Shown here: positions 35,341-46,647 of the stretch, one piece after another | Layout of the letters: the number at the start of each line of letters is the position of its first letter | Numbering within the stretch: the first letter of the stretch is position 1 | DNA from: Dactylellina haptotyla | Lineage: Eukaryota; Ascomycota; Orbiliomycetes; Orbiliales; Orbiliaceae | DNA length: 64,000 nt | NCBI GenBank assembly: GCA_031310005.1 | Contig: CM062388.1 | Location: 1,426,001-1,490,000, forward strand | Direction of reading: 5' to 3' | Notes under the pieces: model-generated | What the model saw: only the letters and a program-made list of their open reading frames with translations | Database searches by the model: none | What the model was told of the DNA's origin: nothing | Made by a program: the position numbers and the translations under genes

Positions 35341-36063
35341 TCAATCGTTCTTCCCCCCCGGCTTTTTCACGAGGGTTTTAATTTCCGGTTGTGATCGTTC
35401 CCTCGTTTTAGCATCTTCCATCTTGCGGATGTAGCTGCTGTACAGATAAATTTCGGCGGCTGCTACTACAAAAGCAACGGCAATTGAAGCACCCACCCTA
35501 AGAGACTCCCTATTCCGATATGTTGAAAGATTTGCAGTTGCATACCATATCGCGAGGCCCATGAAGATAGAACTGAAAAGGATGTTGAGAATAACAGAGA
35601 TCTGATCCGAGATCTCCTTAGTGATCGATTGGATATCATCGTCCTTCTTGTTAGTGCCTAGCATGGCCGCATATAAATTCTCTTCCTGCTCACGACGTAG
35701 CCTTTCCATAAGAGCAAAGTACCCCTCGGACTTTTCGCAACCCCGTAAGATCGGTCAGCGAACGAGTCGTGTCTGCAGTGCATGCTGATGAGAGAAAACA
35801 GAACAGAAAAGGATTCAGCTTACCGGCTTCGCCTTTGGGGGCGGCTTAGGAATATGGATGGAAGTTCCGCGCAGCAAAATGTCCAAGCCGTGAAACGGCT
35901 TCGAGAGCGGGTCTCGCAAAGTTAAATTTCGCACGACATTGGCGATTTCGATATGATCTATAGATGCAGCTTGCGGATCCAGAGTATCGTCATCATGCGA
36001 AATACCGGATGCGTAGGTGCAGAGGACCTTCCGCGAGGCGCTTGTGTGAGAGACCTGGACCAT
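35341..36063 (-). CDS. VMA12: V-ATPase assembly factor Vma12
   Basis: Vma12 (Vph2; TMEM199 in animals) is an ER membrane factor, with Vma21 and Vma22, needed to build the V0 sector. Exons 35824..36063 and 35341..35730 give 209 residues. The family core EGYFALMERLRREQEE is restored by the splice. Two C-terminal membrane segments follow (about 121-141 ISVILNILFSSIFMGLAIWY and 152-175 VGASIAVAFVVAAAEIYLY), then a Lys-rich tail ending KKPGGKND, compatible with ER retention. A second acceptor six bases downstream (before GGG) would also stay in frame, deleting Ser-Glu. Confidence 0.88.
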
Positions 36064-36717
36064 GGCGGTGTCGCATCAGATCAAAATGTTTGAATTTGAT
36101 TGTGCAAAGTAGTGGTAGAGGTAGTACGTGTGTCTTTTGATAGGCGAGATGGGGCAGGTGGAGCTGCGGATGGGCGACCGAGTTGCGCAGGATGCAGGGG
36201 AATCATCCATCCCACGCCGAACCCGACGGCCGTCTTGCAATGCATCGTTCACCCGAGCGAATTCGACGGATGCCGTCTACTGCTGTGAGGTGGCATGCAG
36301 AGGGGCACTGTGGAATGAACGGACGGACGAACGAATGGACGAACGAACGAATCGATGGATCAATGGATGGACGGATTGGTATCAACGAAGGGATGGGTTA
36401 ATTTCCCCTCACCTCCACCACACACCATTGCATCCATCTCCCCCTCTGCTGGCCGAGCTTGCTGGGTGTTATTGTTATCAGGGATAGGAGCAAGCTTGCT
36501 ACCGAGTTGCTTAGCTTGCAGAGCTTCCCCCACCCCTTTCCAATATTTCCCTGTCCAGGTCACCATTATTAATACCAAAAGACTTCTTCTGCCCGGCCTC
36601 GTCGAACGTTTGTCTGTGCTCCTCCCTTCTCATCCTTTCCTTGGTTCACAGATACGTATATTATTACATACACACCAATTACCTTCTATCACACGCGCGT
36701 ACGCTACGGCCAGAAAC
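36064..36717. promoter_or_regulatory. Shared promoter of VMA12 and UDP-glucose dehydrogenase
   Basis: 654-bp divergent spacer. It contains a degenerate tetranucleotide array (GGAC/GAAC/GGAT units) at about 36313..36379 and an ACGCGCGT near 36692, close to the dehydrogenase start. Confidence 0.5.
36313..36379. repeat. Degenerate tetranucleotide microsatellite (GGAC/GAAC/TGGA)
   Basis: An imperfect run of 4-nt units built from GGAC, GAAC, GAAT and GGAT on the plus strand. Its period-4 phase is kept for about 65 bp. Confidence 0.8.
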
Positions 36718-38502
36718 ATGTCCAATCTTGTCCCCAAGCTAGAATCCCTAGCTGTCAGCGTAACCAACCAGCTTAAGCCAAACGAAGAACCCACAAGAGA
36801 AGGAGCCATCACGCCCCGCATCAACCGCCTCTCTCGTCCGTTGGAAGCAATTGACATCCCTCACAAGAAAATCAATTCTATCTGCTGTATCGGAGCTGGA
36901 TATGTTGGTACGTATACTTTTCGGCGACAGTTGATTCCATAATTGCAAGCTCATTAGTTCGCGACTCGCTAGGCGGCCCAACATGCGCTGTTATTGCTGC
37001 AAAGAACCCACATGTCAAAGTTACCATTGTCGATTTGAATGCAGCCCGCATCGCGGCTTGGAATTCGGACAAACTGCCAATATACGAACCTGGCTTGGAT
37101 GAGGTCGTCAAGACCGCTCGAGGGAGGAACCTGTTCTTCTCAACTGATGTTGAGGGTGGCATTCTCGAAGCCGACCTCATCTTCGTTTCCGTCAACACCC
37201 CCACCAAAATCAAAGGAATTGGCGCTGGTTTCGCCGCGGATTTAGGTTACGTTGAGAGTGCCACCCGTAAGATCGCTGAAGTTGCCAAAAGCGATAAGAT
37301 TGTTGTTGAGAAGAGCACCGTTCCATGCCGGACCGCACAGTCCATGAGATACATTGTCCGCAACCTCTCCGCGCAGTTGTGCCTATCTTATCTTATATTC
37401 CATCCTGGGCTAACTGATCATCTCATTGACAGCTCGAAGCCAATGCCAAACCAGATATTAAATTCGATATCCTTTCCAACCCCGAGTTCCTTGCGGAAGG
37501 TACTGCGATATCGGACCTGTTTTACCCAGACCGGGTTCTGATCGGTTCCTTGGATACAGAGAGCGGACGTTCTGCCGCCGCATCCCTTGCTGATGTCTAT
37601 GCAGGATGGGTTGCACGGGACCAAATCATCACCATGAACCTTTGGTCTTCGGAACTTTCTAAACTCGCTGCCAATGCGATCCTTGCTCAGCGTATCTCAA
37701 GCATCAACGCCCTCAGTGCAATCTGCGAAGCGACGGGAGCCGATATCGATGAAGTCAGCTACGCTTGCGGCCTGGATAGTAGAATTGGCCCCAAGTTTCT
37801 CAAAGCCAGTGTTGGATTTGGCGGAAGCTGTTTCCAGAAAGATATCTTGAACTTAGTCTATCTTAGTGAAAGCTTGCACTTGCCTGAGGTCGCTGCTTAC
37901 TGGAAGCAGGTATGTTGTCGGGACGTTCTGTCTCCCTTCTGGAATAGGCCCATGCTAAATATTCTCTTTTTTAGGTCGTTGAGATGAATGAATACCAAAA
38001 GCGCCGTTTCACAAACCGTGTTATTTCTTGTCTCTTCAACACTCTAACAGGGAAAAAAATCGCGGTTTTCGGGTTTGCATTCAAGAAGGACACCGGGGAC
38101 ACGCGCGAATCCCCTGCTATCACCCTCGTAAACTATTTTAGAGAAGAGAAAGCTTATATCTCTATCTACGATCCACAAGTAGACGAAGCTCAGATCTGGA
38201 TGGACCTTACTGAGCCCGGGGTTGTTGACGAGACCGAAGCTGTCAAGAGACAGGTCTCAATTGCGGCCGACCCATATAAAGCCGCAGTAGGTGCTGATGC
38301 TATTGTGATCTGTACTGAATGGAACGAATTCCGTGATACAGCCCTTGATTACGAAAAGATATACAAGGAAATGAAGAAGCCAGCCTTCATATTCGATGGA
38401 AGACTTATCCTCGATGCAAAGAAACTAGGAAAGATAGGATTCAAGGTGGAAACCATTGGTCGACCAAGAACAACTTTTGTCCAAACCACCGATTTTGAGT
38501 GA
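36718..38502 (+). CDS. UDP-glucose 6-dehydrogenase
   Basis: NAD-dependent cytosolic enzyme oxidising UDP-glucose to UDP-glucuronate. Exons 36718..36907, 36973..37355, 37433..37909, 37975..38502 give 525 residues. The Rossmann motif is [17 protein letters not shown], rebuilt by intron 1. Family signatures are [36 protein letters not shown], and [12 protein letters not shown] with the catalytic Cys; the second Rossmann half shows [16 protein letters not shown] and FIFDGR. The second intron must use the rare 5' site GTCCGC at 37356 to give the conserved SMRYILEANAKP; every GT nearer the acceptor shifts the frame. A 45-residue N-terminal extension precedes the core. Confidence 0.93.
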
Positions 38503-39095
38503 TGCGTCGCAATGAAACAATTTTATTTGTCTTTTTGAGTTCATAGAATCTGTTGCAACGAAATGCTATTTATCATTTTCAACCTCAACATCAGTATGGA
38601 ATTTGTTCGGCCCTAGGGATGAATGACGAGATATCAAAACTACACTCTACACAGTCCACGTTTGTTCTTGTTTTAATAAAACAAAAAATATATTCTATTC
38701 GGGCAGCGTAGAACTCTTCGGATACATAAGTCATTAGATACTAGTATTGTACATTTTTGTATCAGGAATAATAATAAACGGGCACTTGAAAGATATATAG
38801 CAAAGGTGAAGGAGCACCCCAAAACCTAGTAACGAATTTTACAATATCCCGAACAAAAAGCAAGCGGGTAAGAGGGGAGAAAAATACAACATAACATTCA
38901 TAATAAACCCGCTGCTAATTTTGCGCGTGGCAGGACAGAAAAATCATATCTTATATGTAAATAGTTCAAATATAATGCGCCGAAATGCCCATGCTATGTA
39001 CTTGCTGATAGTGAAAGAATTACCCGATTGTAAAAAACAAAACCACCTGAAGACGCGTACGCGTAGTCTGGCTAGGACGAAAGTACGTGCAGGAT
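38503..39095. other. Convergent 3' region of UDP-glucose dehydrogenase and FIG1
   Basis: 593 bp, AT-rich. The one notable sequence is a tandem perfect ACGCGTACGCGT at 39053..39064. Confidence 0.5.
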
Positions 39096-40582
39096 TTACT
39101 CGTCATCATCTACAATTTGCTTATCCACAAGGTTTCGAGAAAGGATCCTATGGTAGTAGTGGATCAATGGTTAGTCTAGATTCCCCTAAGAGTTTTTGTA
39201 TCGGCAAAATTCAATTTTGTCTGAATACTCACATCACTAATAAACCAATTGTCACCAAAATAAGTAGAGCGAATCCAAACCATCCTAAGACAAGAGCAGT
39301 GACCTTTTAAAGGCGGTGTTAGTGTTGGTTTCTTATTTAATATGGTGGAAAGAGAAGAGAGTAGTTCATACTCCAACGCCAGTCTGGATAGATCCGTTGC
39401 CCAGATTTTCTGCTATCGTAGCCGCTGCAATAGATGCCGTATGCTGATTTGTGGTTGTCAGTTGGTACTTTATATGCATATCGGATATTGAAAACGTGTA
39501 TTTGAAAATTGGTAAAAACGTACCTGCCATAGAACTGAAACTAGAACGAAAATTGCGGATATGAAGATGATTGCGAGGGCAATCTGTGATACGAATCGGC
39601 TAGGCATTCTTTCTTCTTCGCTATTATATGTCGGAAATGTTGCCAACATAACAAGCACAATAGTTGCAAGAAGTATTGCCACGATACTAATATATTTACT
39701 TTAGCTCAAGAAGTGGAAAACGATAGCCACTTAGACGTAAGTATGTGGTGCAATGGTACTTACAGTAGATACGGGAACACAATACTGTCCCGGAATGTAT
39801 CTGACACCCAAATGAGATTAAGAGGATCATGATCGACACTTACTTGAGCTGCAAGAGATGATGCATTATTACTACACAGCCATGAGCCACCATCTGGGTT
39901 GATACAGATACCGAAATAGCTGCCATTATTCCTGATATCAGTAGACTGCAAGTAGTATATAGCAAAATCCACAATTCTGCCTGAAGCTCGCCCGGTGGGA
40001 CACGGGAAGCACAAAGGTTAAGGAAGACTCACCCAACCCGCGCCTCTAGCATTGCATTTGCGACGATGTTTCCAATTGCCCTAGCAGCTTCGGGGTCTAC
40101 CTGCGCGGTTGAATATACAGGGGCATAGTGGTTGTAAAAGAGATTTATTAGGAAAATAGATGGTATCAGGGGACTCGAGGAAGAGCAGCCCGCAAGAAGT
40201 AACGCTGTATTTCATCGCGAATCAGTTACCAAATCATGTAACAACCTTGGGCTAAAACGAGACGGGAACATCTGCACTTACATAACAATATTATCGCCAA
40301 TATGATAAATATCATCAAAATATGCTATAAGAAAAAGTTTAATGAGTTTTGGGATTCGTGCGGGAATTCGGGGATCCGAAGAAGGTACGCGGCTGCAGAT
40401 TGAAGATGCGCAGTAAACATCCACATATGAAGGGTGCAGAACATACATGGTATCCAAGTAAAGGGACGAGCCCTGAATATTCAATCTGTTAGCAGGTTGT
40501 TTCCACCCGAGGTTCCCTGTGTCAACATACTTTGAAATGTGAACTTGAGCCGGATTATCCGACGAACTTCGATGAGAGCCAT
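39096..40582 (-). CDS. FIG1: Fig1-family Ca2+ regulator and membrane fusion protein
   Basis: Fig1 proteins are claudin-like four-TM proteins of the low-affinity Ca2+ uptake system, used in mating, cell fusion and fruiting-body growth. Nine small exons: 40531..40582, 40447..40472, 40282..40324, 40033..40204, 39764..39931, 39524..39686, 39372..39443, 39233..39303, 39096..39147; 272 residues. The order is MALIEVRRIIRLKFTF, GYHHILMIFIILAIILLSLLLAGC (first TM), the extracellular loop with the family signature GSYFGIC-x7-SWLCS, then three more TM segments (for example VAILLATIVLVMLATF). The end is DKQIVDDDE. The last 17 residues depend on a GTGAGT splice; without it the protein stops at GLLVM. Exon 2 is 26 nt. 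Confidence 0.85.
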
Positions 40583-41501
40583 TTTTGTCTGTATCAGGGG
40601 CTTGCAACAAGCCTGAAATCGAAGTGATACCGGAAATCAATAGCAGCCTCTTGAGGAGTTATTGGAGCCACCCGCGTCGAGGAAACGCTGGGGTCTGTTG
40701 TGATTCTCAAAGGTTCGGTGACCAAATCCAAATGTTTTCCGTTGAGATGGAACAGATGTAAAAGAACAGACGAGGGTTGTTTGAGGCCTCGATTCGGCGT
40801 CAGCGGGATCGATGTCGGTTGCAAATACTCAGATCCCCAGAATATCCGTTTCACCGTTAGAAGAAGGTCTGTTCGCCGTATAATAGTGTACGTGAATGCT
40901 GTCGAGAAGAAGACTCGAGTCGGCCGCGCACTGGAAAGGAGCGTAATGATGTCTGTGTGTATGTATGAAAGGGAGAGAGAGGGAGCGAGCAGAATATCTT
41001 GAGCGTCAAAGGAATGGCTGTGGCAGCACAGGAGTTATGGAGCTTAAGTCGCTGGCGGCAGCTGCTTGCTGGCCAGCGCCGGGGCTGAGGAAGCGTAAAC
41101 AGACCGGGTTGGGTAGTTGCCAGGGGAACACACCAGCGCGGCCAGCAAACCGGGCTCCCTGGCGACAACACACAACACCTCACAACCCCCGGACAACCAC
41201 GTCTTGGCAACGCTGCAGCCAATCTCAACACGCTGGCTGAGACACCCGAGTGCCACAAGGTATTTACGTATCGGCCTAGCTGGGTATACAGGTATGTAGG
41301 GACGTATGTATATATGTGTCTACCGATTAATCAAATGTGCAAAGCGGGTCTCGCCGATATCTTTCAACATGCGAGCTTTGGCAAGCAATGCGCGATCATA
41401 TATCTATCTATATATCGTCCGTCAAGCGTAGGCACCGACAAGTCGCAACCTGGATCGGCATGCTTAACCTTCGCCCAATTCTAGAACCCCCCCTCTCTCT
41501 C
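40583..41501. other. Region upstream of FIG1
   Basis: 919 bp between FIG1 start and TMA16 stop, both on the minus strand. It holds a GA-rich patch (40968-40990) and one TGAAAC core on the minus strand (40848..40853), the core of the yeast Ste12 pheromone-response element. No gene supported. Confidence 0.4.
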
Positions 41502-42293
41502 TCAACCTGCCGGCAGAATCTTACCCTCCCTCGTAATTCTGATACTTTTGATCTGCGACAAGCTTTGGGAATCGCCTTTCCAGCCCTTGAATAATCTGAC
41601 ATTCTCTTCATCGAAAATATCGGGAATTTCTATAAACGCACCATGACCAACAGAAACAGGAGCTCCTCAGCACATCAATCTATCGAGAAGGGAGCGGTGT
41701 AACACAGGAGCCTTACCGTAGCCGACATCAAGTTCTGCTAGCTCTCTCTCTAGCGAATTCCTTAGTTGATCCTCTTGTGATGATCTCGGTCGGCCCTCCC
41801 GCCGGGCTGCCGACATCCGCTTGATCTCCCCGTCTAGTGTTGATATGAATCTGCAAAAAAGTTCGAGTACCCTCCATTGTCAGCCTCTCCCGTGATTTAG
41901 CCTATTAATTTTTGTATCGACATTGGTTGTTGCTGTAACGAGAAGAAGGTATGCTCACTCGTCTATGTGTTTGAGAATCTTTGCTGTCGAATGCTCTGCC
42001 TGGCTATCGACAAACCGCTGAAAGTGGCGGAACCTCCTCACTAGATACTGCCAGTCAGCCTGCCTGTTCATATTTGCAGAACCCAGATTCATCTGTTCTG
42101 CTGCTTGAGATATTGATGCACCTTTCGGCTGAAGTGCCTTATGCCTCGCCGATTCCGACTTTACCAACCTTTCCTGCCGTAGCATTCCCTTTCGAAGACG
42201 TCTTGCATCCCTGCTATCTTCAATAAGCGCCGTTGACGATGCACCTCGCTTTTGCTTAATTTGAGTTTGGATTTTGCGCAGTGATTTCGGCAT
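41502..42293 (-). CDS. TMA16: Translation machinery-associated protein 16
   Basis: Tma16 associates with 60S precursors and translation machinery. Exons 41959..42293, 41717..41850, 41502..41629 give 198 residues. The start MPKSLRKIQTQIKQKRG and block EDSRDARRLRKGMLRQERL are typical. The central ADWQYLVRRFRHFQRF is followed by EEFISTLDGEIKRM-type sequence, and the C-terminal IPDIFDEENVRLFKGW by KGDSQSLSQIKSIRITREG. It is strongly basic at the N-terminus and nuclear or nucleolar by inference. Head to head with the citrate carrier over 282 bp. Confidence 0.9.
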
Positions 42294-42575
42294 TTTGTTG
42301 GTTGTAGATGGGTTTTTTCACGAAGCTGATTGTGTCGGCGGATTAAGCGCAAAAAGTTCTGGAATTGGCTAAGAATGGAAATTTGCGACTTTTGTTTCTC
42401 GTTTTTGGAACCTCTGAGGTTCCGCGCACAAGCAAGCGAGGAGCCGCACTCAACACAAACATCCGACTCCGAGCTTGTGCGGTCTCGGGCGATCTAAATT
42501 TCATCCAATCTGTGATACACGCAGCATCAACCGTCCATAAGTTGCTAACCTTCTTGCATAGAAGGCTGCAGCACG

Positions 42576-44254
42576 ATGATGGCAACTACTCAGAAAGAGA
42601 AGGTTACTACTACTTACCTATAGCACTGCTTCTAAAAATGCTTTTTTCCGAGTCTTATTTAATTCTGCATAACAAACCGCTAATACTCAAGAGTCGCCTG
42701 TTTAGCTCAAGCCAAGTGCTATGAGATCTGTCATCGCAGGTGCAACAGCGGGGGCAATTGAGATCGGTATGATAACAGCCATCAATAGAGCCAATGCCTT
42801 CTCCAACAATACTATTCTGGCTGGTGAAATTAATCGATATTGTCATCAGCTATCACCTATCCGGCGGAGTGTAAGTTTTGGACGGTTTGCCCTTCCAACA
42901 AAATGTTTCGGCCTCAAACCCTCAGTGACAAGGGAAGTGGCTGGAGTCGACTTCCGAAGAACGCCTGCTTAACTTTGAGTAGTTGCTAAAGTCCGCACTC
43001 AATTGAACAAACGCCTTCCTGACGGACAAAAGCTACCATGGCCGCCATTTGGACGACAATGGTACACGGGATGCACGACGAATATCGCAGGAAATTCTTT
43101 CAAGGCGGCTGTGCGTAAGTTGAAGCTCTTAAATGCTCTGGGGACAATTGCTTCACGAAAAACATATCAAAATATATAAATGAATCTTTTTTTGATAGGA
43201 TTTCTTGCCTTCGATACATTTAAAAATGCCTTATCCGATGAAAACGGCAACATATCCGGTCCTCGGACAGTGTTGGCGGGTTTTGGTGCCGGTAGGTTAC
43301 CTTAATTGATTTCCTCGATATTGGCCCGTTCTTATTTCAAGAGAGTCCCACTGAGTTTTTATTGATAGGTGTATCGGAATCTGTGCTCGCAGTGACACCG
43401 TCAGAGAGTGTCAAAGTAAAGTTGTGAGTGTTTTCTGCAACTTACTTTGCAGAAATCATGCTAAAGACTAGAACCTCTGACGCGCATAGAATTGATGATA
43501 AAAAAAGCGCGAATCCAAGAATGAGGGGTCTAGTACACGGGACTGGTGTTATACTGAGAGAACAAGGTTTTAGAGCTCTTTTTAACGGGCTTGTCCCAAC
43601 CACCGTCCGTCAGGCATCAAGTTCTTCGGTACGATTTGGTTCTTATATGACAATGAAACAAATGGCACAAAGCTATGTTCCACCCGGCGAGAAGCTGAGC
43701 TCCGCAGCAACTTTTGGTATCGGTGCTATGGCTGGTACTATTACTGTAAACCCTCCTGCCTCTGAATAACTGACTTTATCAAAGAAGCCATCCTTACGTT
43801 GGTTTGTGCAATTTAGGTCTATCTGACGATGCCAATCGACGTGGTCAAGTCGAGGTACTGTCTTTAAATCACTCCTTTTTTAAAAGGTACAATTCAGTTC
43901 TAACACCAGAACAGGATGCAATCATTGCAAGCGAGCCAATATAAGAATAGTCTTGAATGTGGTTACAAGATCGCAACCGAGGAGGGTATCCGTGCTCTTT
44001 GGTCAGGCGCGATGCCAAGACTGGCGAGGCTGATGGTAAAGAGACCCCTCAAAATGTATTATCAGTCAGGCAGTATTCTCTAACTCAAGGCGAACGAGCA
44101 GATGAGTGGGGGTATCGTTTTTACATTGTAAGCTCTTAGTCGTTGGCTGGAAGGGAGGAGACTACTCTTATTAACACTTATTAACACGAATGGCAGATAT
44201 GAAAAATCAATAGAGTTCTTCGACTGGGTCGATCCGGAGAAGAAGTACATATGA
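42576..44254 (+). CDS. CTP1: Mitochondrial tricarboxylate (citrate) carrier
   Basis: SLC25-family inner-membrane carrier exchanging citrate for malate or other dicarboxylates. Eleven exons: 42576..42602, 42706..42766, 42850..42870, 42983..43114, 43199..43291, 43369..43423, 43490..43745, 43817..43854, 43915..44035, 44102..44127, 44197..44254; 295 residues. All three carrier signatures appear once spliced: YPAEFAKVR, TPSESVKVKL and MPIDVVKSRM. The citrate-carrier block PWPPFGRQWYTGC and KKSANPRMRGLVHG identify the subfamily. The first signature is supplied by a 21-nt exon, easily missed by gene finders. MMATTQKEK is the likely start; the ATG three bases on is equally possible. Confidence 0.92.
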
Positions 44255-44651
44255 AAGGCGATGTATTAACGATTAATCTATAGATATAGAGTATCCAAAC
44301 AAAGAATAACGTAGTGGGTGGCAACTAGCAGCTAGTTGCCCAAAATAACACATACATAGATGTTATGGGGGTAAGAGGCATGGTGCCGTGGAAAAAATGA
44401 ACCTGAAATTGGGGTGGACTTTAGGATAACCAACGCCAGCAATATTTTCCAATCATCGGAAGGTTTAGAGTATATTTATCGTTCCCATCTCCTGCGAACC
44501 AGAGAGTTGTGTCGAAACAAAAAACACACTTCACTGTTGATTACGCCAATCCAGTAACACCGATAGTGATATACAGAAATACTCCAGTCTAAACATAGAA
44601 ATACAAGATTAAAAAAGACAAGTTAACGCCTGGGATTTCGAGCGACGATAG
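44255..44651. other. Convergent 3' region of citrate carrier and EXO1
   Basis: 397 bp, AT-rich. Nothing recognisable beyond 3' UTR-like sequence. Confidence 0.5.
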
Positions 44652-46647
44652 TTATCTCATATTTTCTTTGTTTTCAGATTCAATAGGAACGCCTTGCCGT
44701 TTCATACTGATCTGCGGGGCGTTGACTTCAAATCGAAAGACGTCGAGTGCAGCAATCTTTGCTGTTAGTGGTTTTGGAGAAGCTTGTGTTGTAGATTTGG
44801 GCGCAAGTTTGGCACCGGGTTTGTAACTATTTCTGATAGAAGATGCCATTAGTCTGCTATACGGCGTAGGTGGCGGTTTGGTGCTCATTATTGCGTCTCG
44901 TTTGATGTTTGCTATACTAGACTGATTTTGTAATTTAATAGTAGCAGGACGAGGATTTGACGACGTGTTGTTGAGCGAGACCTGGAGCTTCTTCGTAAAA
45001 AAAGGACTCCGTTCCGTATAAGCAGCAGATTCCTCCTCGTCGTCCATACAAAACCGCCGTTTCTTGAAAGTAGATTCTAAACTGGTCGAGGATTTGGGGG
45101 CTCGATTTGGATTTGTTGTACAAACAAACTCGCTGTTTGTATTTCGGGAGGTAACTTTAGAGTTTCCAGTTGGAAGCTCCGCTAAGACTCTCTTTGGAGC
45201 TACACCAAACGATTACCGAAAGTGTACATGCAGTAAATGGAAAGGGGTCTTACCAAAAAACCGTGTTATGGAAGCGTTACGCTGTTCCAGAGCCTATGGA
45301 TCGATTATAAGAGTTATCAGTCGTTATCACTACAGGGTGCGGAGGTCCATACTCTGGGTTGTGGCAAAACTATTGAAGGTGCCCTCAGCTTTATCTCCAG
45401 TTTTGTGATAGGATCGAAGTCCCCAAAAGCAACCTTTGATGCCATATCGGAGTCATATAGTCTATATTATGGGAAATAAGCAAGTTGTTTCTCAAAGCTT
45501 TGGCTTCATATGACTACCTTCCAAAATTAAGGGCTTGGTCGACATTGATCGTCTCAGGGAGAGATATCGTTCCATTACAAGATAGAAGCCGGCATGCCTT
45601 TGGGCAATAAACGCGTTGATATTGGAATGTCATTTCAGCTGTCAGAAATGCTTTTTCGTAATTGGCAGGCATTACAAACGATCCATCCATCCGGATTGCC
45701 TTTAAAATCTATCATTAAATTAACGTATGTTCTCGATGTGGTGGAAGCAGCGCGATGATTATCACCTTTTCGGCAGATCTGTATTTCCGAACAAACCTGT
45801 AGGCGGTTTTAATCCCCATTTTTGGAATATTTGCCAAATAATCGCACCCGCTAAGTATAGCCATTCTCCGGAACTCAGAGTCTGACCACCCGACCATGTT
45901 TATATCCGATATCTTTGGGAAATCCGATCGGTTTATTGCTACACAGTCCCCATATTGGCCAAGTTTCGTAAGCAGGCATTTGGCCCCAAAAACCAACAGG
46001 TCTGAGTCCTCAGAAAGGATCGCGGAAACCTCGCCGATGCTTTCAAGGTACGCCATTTGCGCGTCTGCTTCATACGGTGCCACAATATAAGGCACATTGG
46101 CTTTCTTGAGTTCTTCGATAAAATGGCGCGCCATGAGAGGTGTCACATCGATTGCCTTTTGTAATTCGAGGTGCGCCTGGGTAGTTCGTCCGAGCTTGAG
46201 GAGTTCCAGTCCAGTGTCCCTTGACGATTGTCGTTTTCTGGGCGATTAGAGAGATAAAACGTAAGTAACCCTATCCCGGATGAATCGAACAGTGGAAGAG
46301 TATATACTTTTCACGCTCACGCTCTGTTCCTTTCTTTCCAGGTAGATAGTCTCCGTCAAACACAATATATGGCGTGACTCCGTAATGCTGGAGCATCCGC
46401 ACTCTGTGCATAGCGTAGTCAACATATCTAAAGTATCAGATTAGAATAGAATGCGTTTTCGATGCTCAAAGGTTTGGAATAAATACTTGGTGGTATGCTT
46501 TCCGAGGGCTAAATCAATGGCACAGGAAATCGTACCACGATGAAGCCAGCCATAGGCATCTACAGCGACAATTTTACCTTTCCAGTTCTTGATATGAGTT
46601 GGCCTTTGGATCGATTTTAGAAAAGGGAGGAGGCCATTAATTCCCAT
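44652..46647 (-). CDS. EXO1: Exonuclease 1 (Rad2/XPG family)
   Basis: 5'-3' exonuclease and flap nuclease of mismatch repair and double-strand-break resection. Exons 46487..46647, 46308..46427, 45766..46237, 45518..45708, 45353..45461, 45254..45293, 44652..45199 give 546 residues. MGINGLLPFLKSI fixes the start. Nuclease motifs are VAVDAYGWLHRG, IVFDGDYLPGK, APYEADAQMAYL, LSEDSDLLVFG and SGCDYLANIPKMG; the distal core DMASKVAFGDFDPITK completes the domain. Exon 6 (40 nt) encodes NASITRFF, a PCNA-box-like motif. The C-terminal 180 residues are Ser/Lys-rich and disordered. The exon 5 to 6 join (GTATGG donor at 45352) is inferred from frame. The gene is shorter than yeast EXO1 in the variable tail only. 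Confidence 0.9.
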
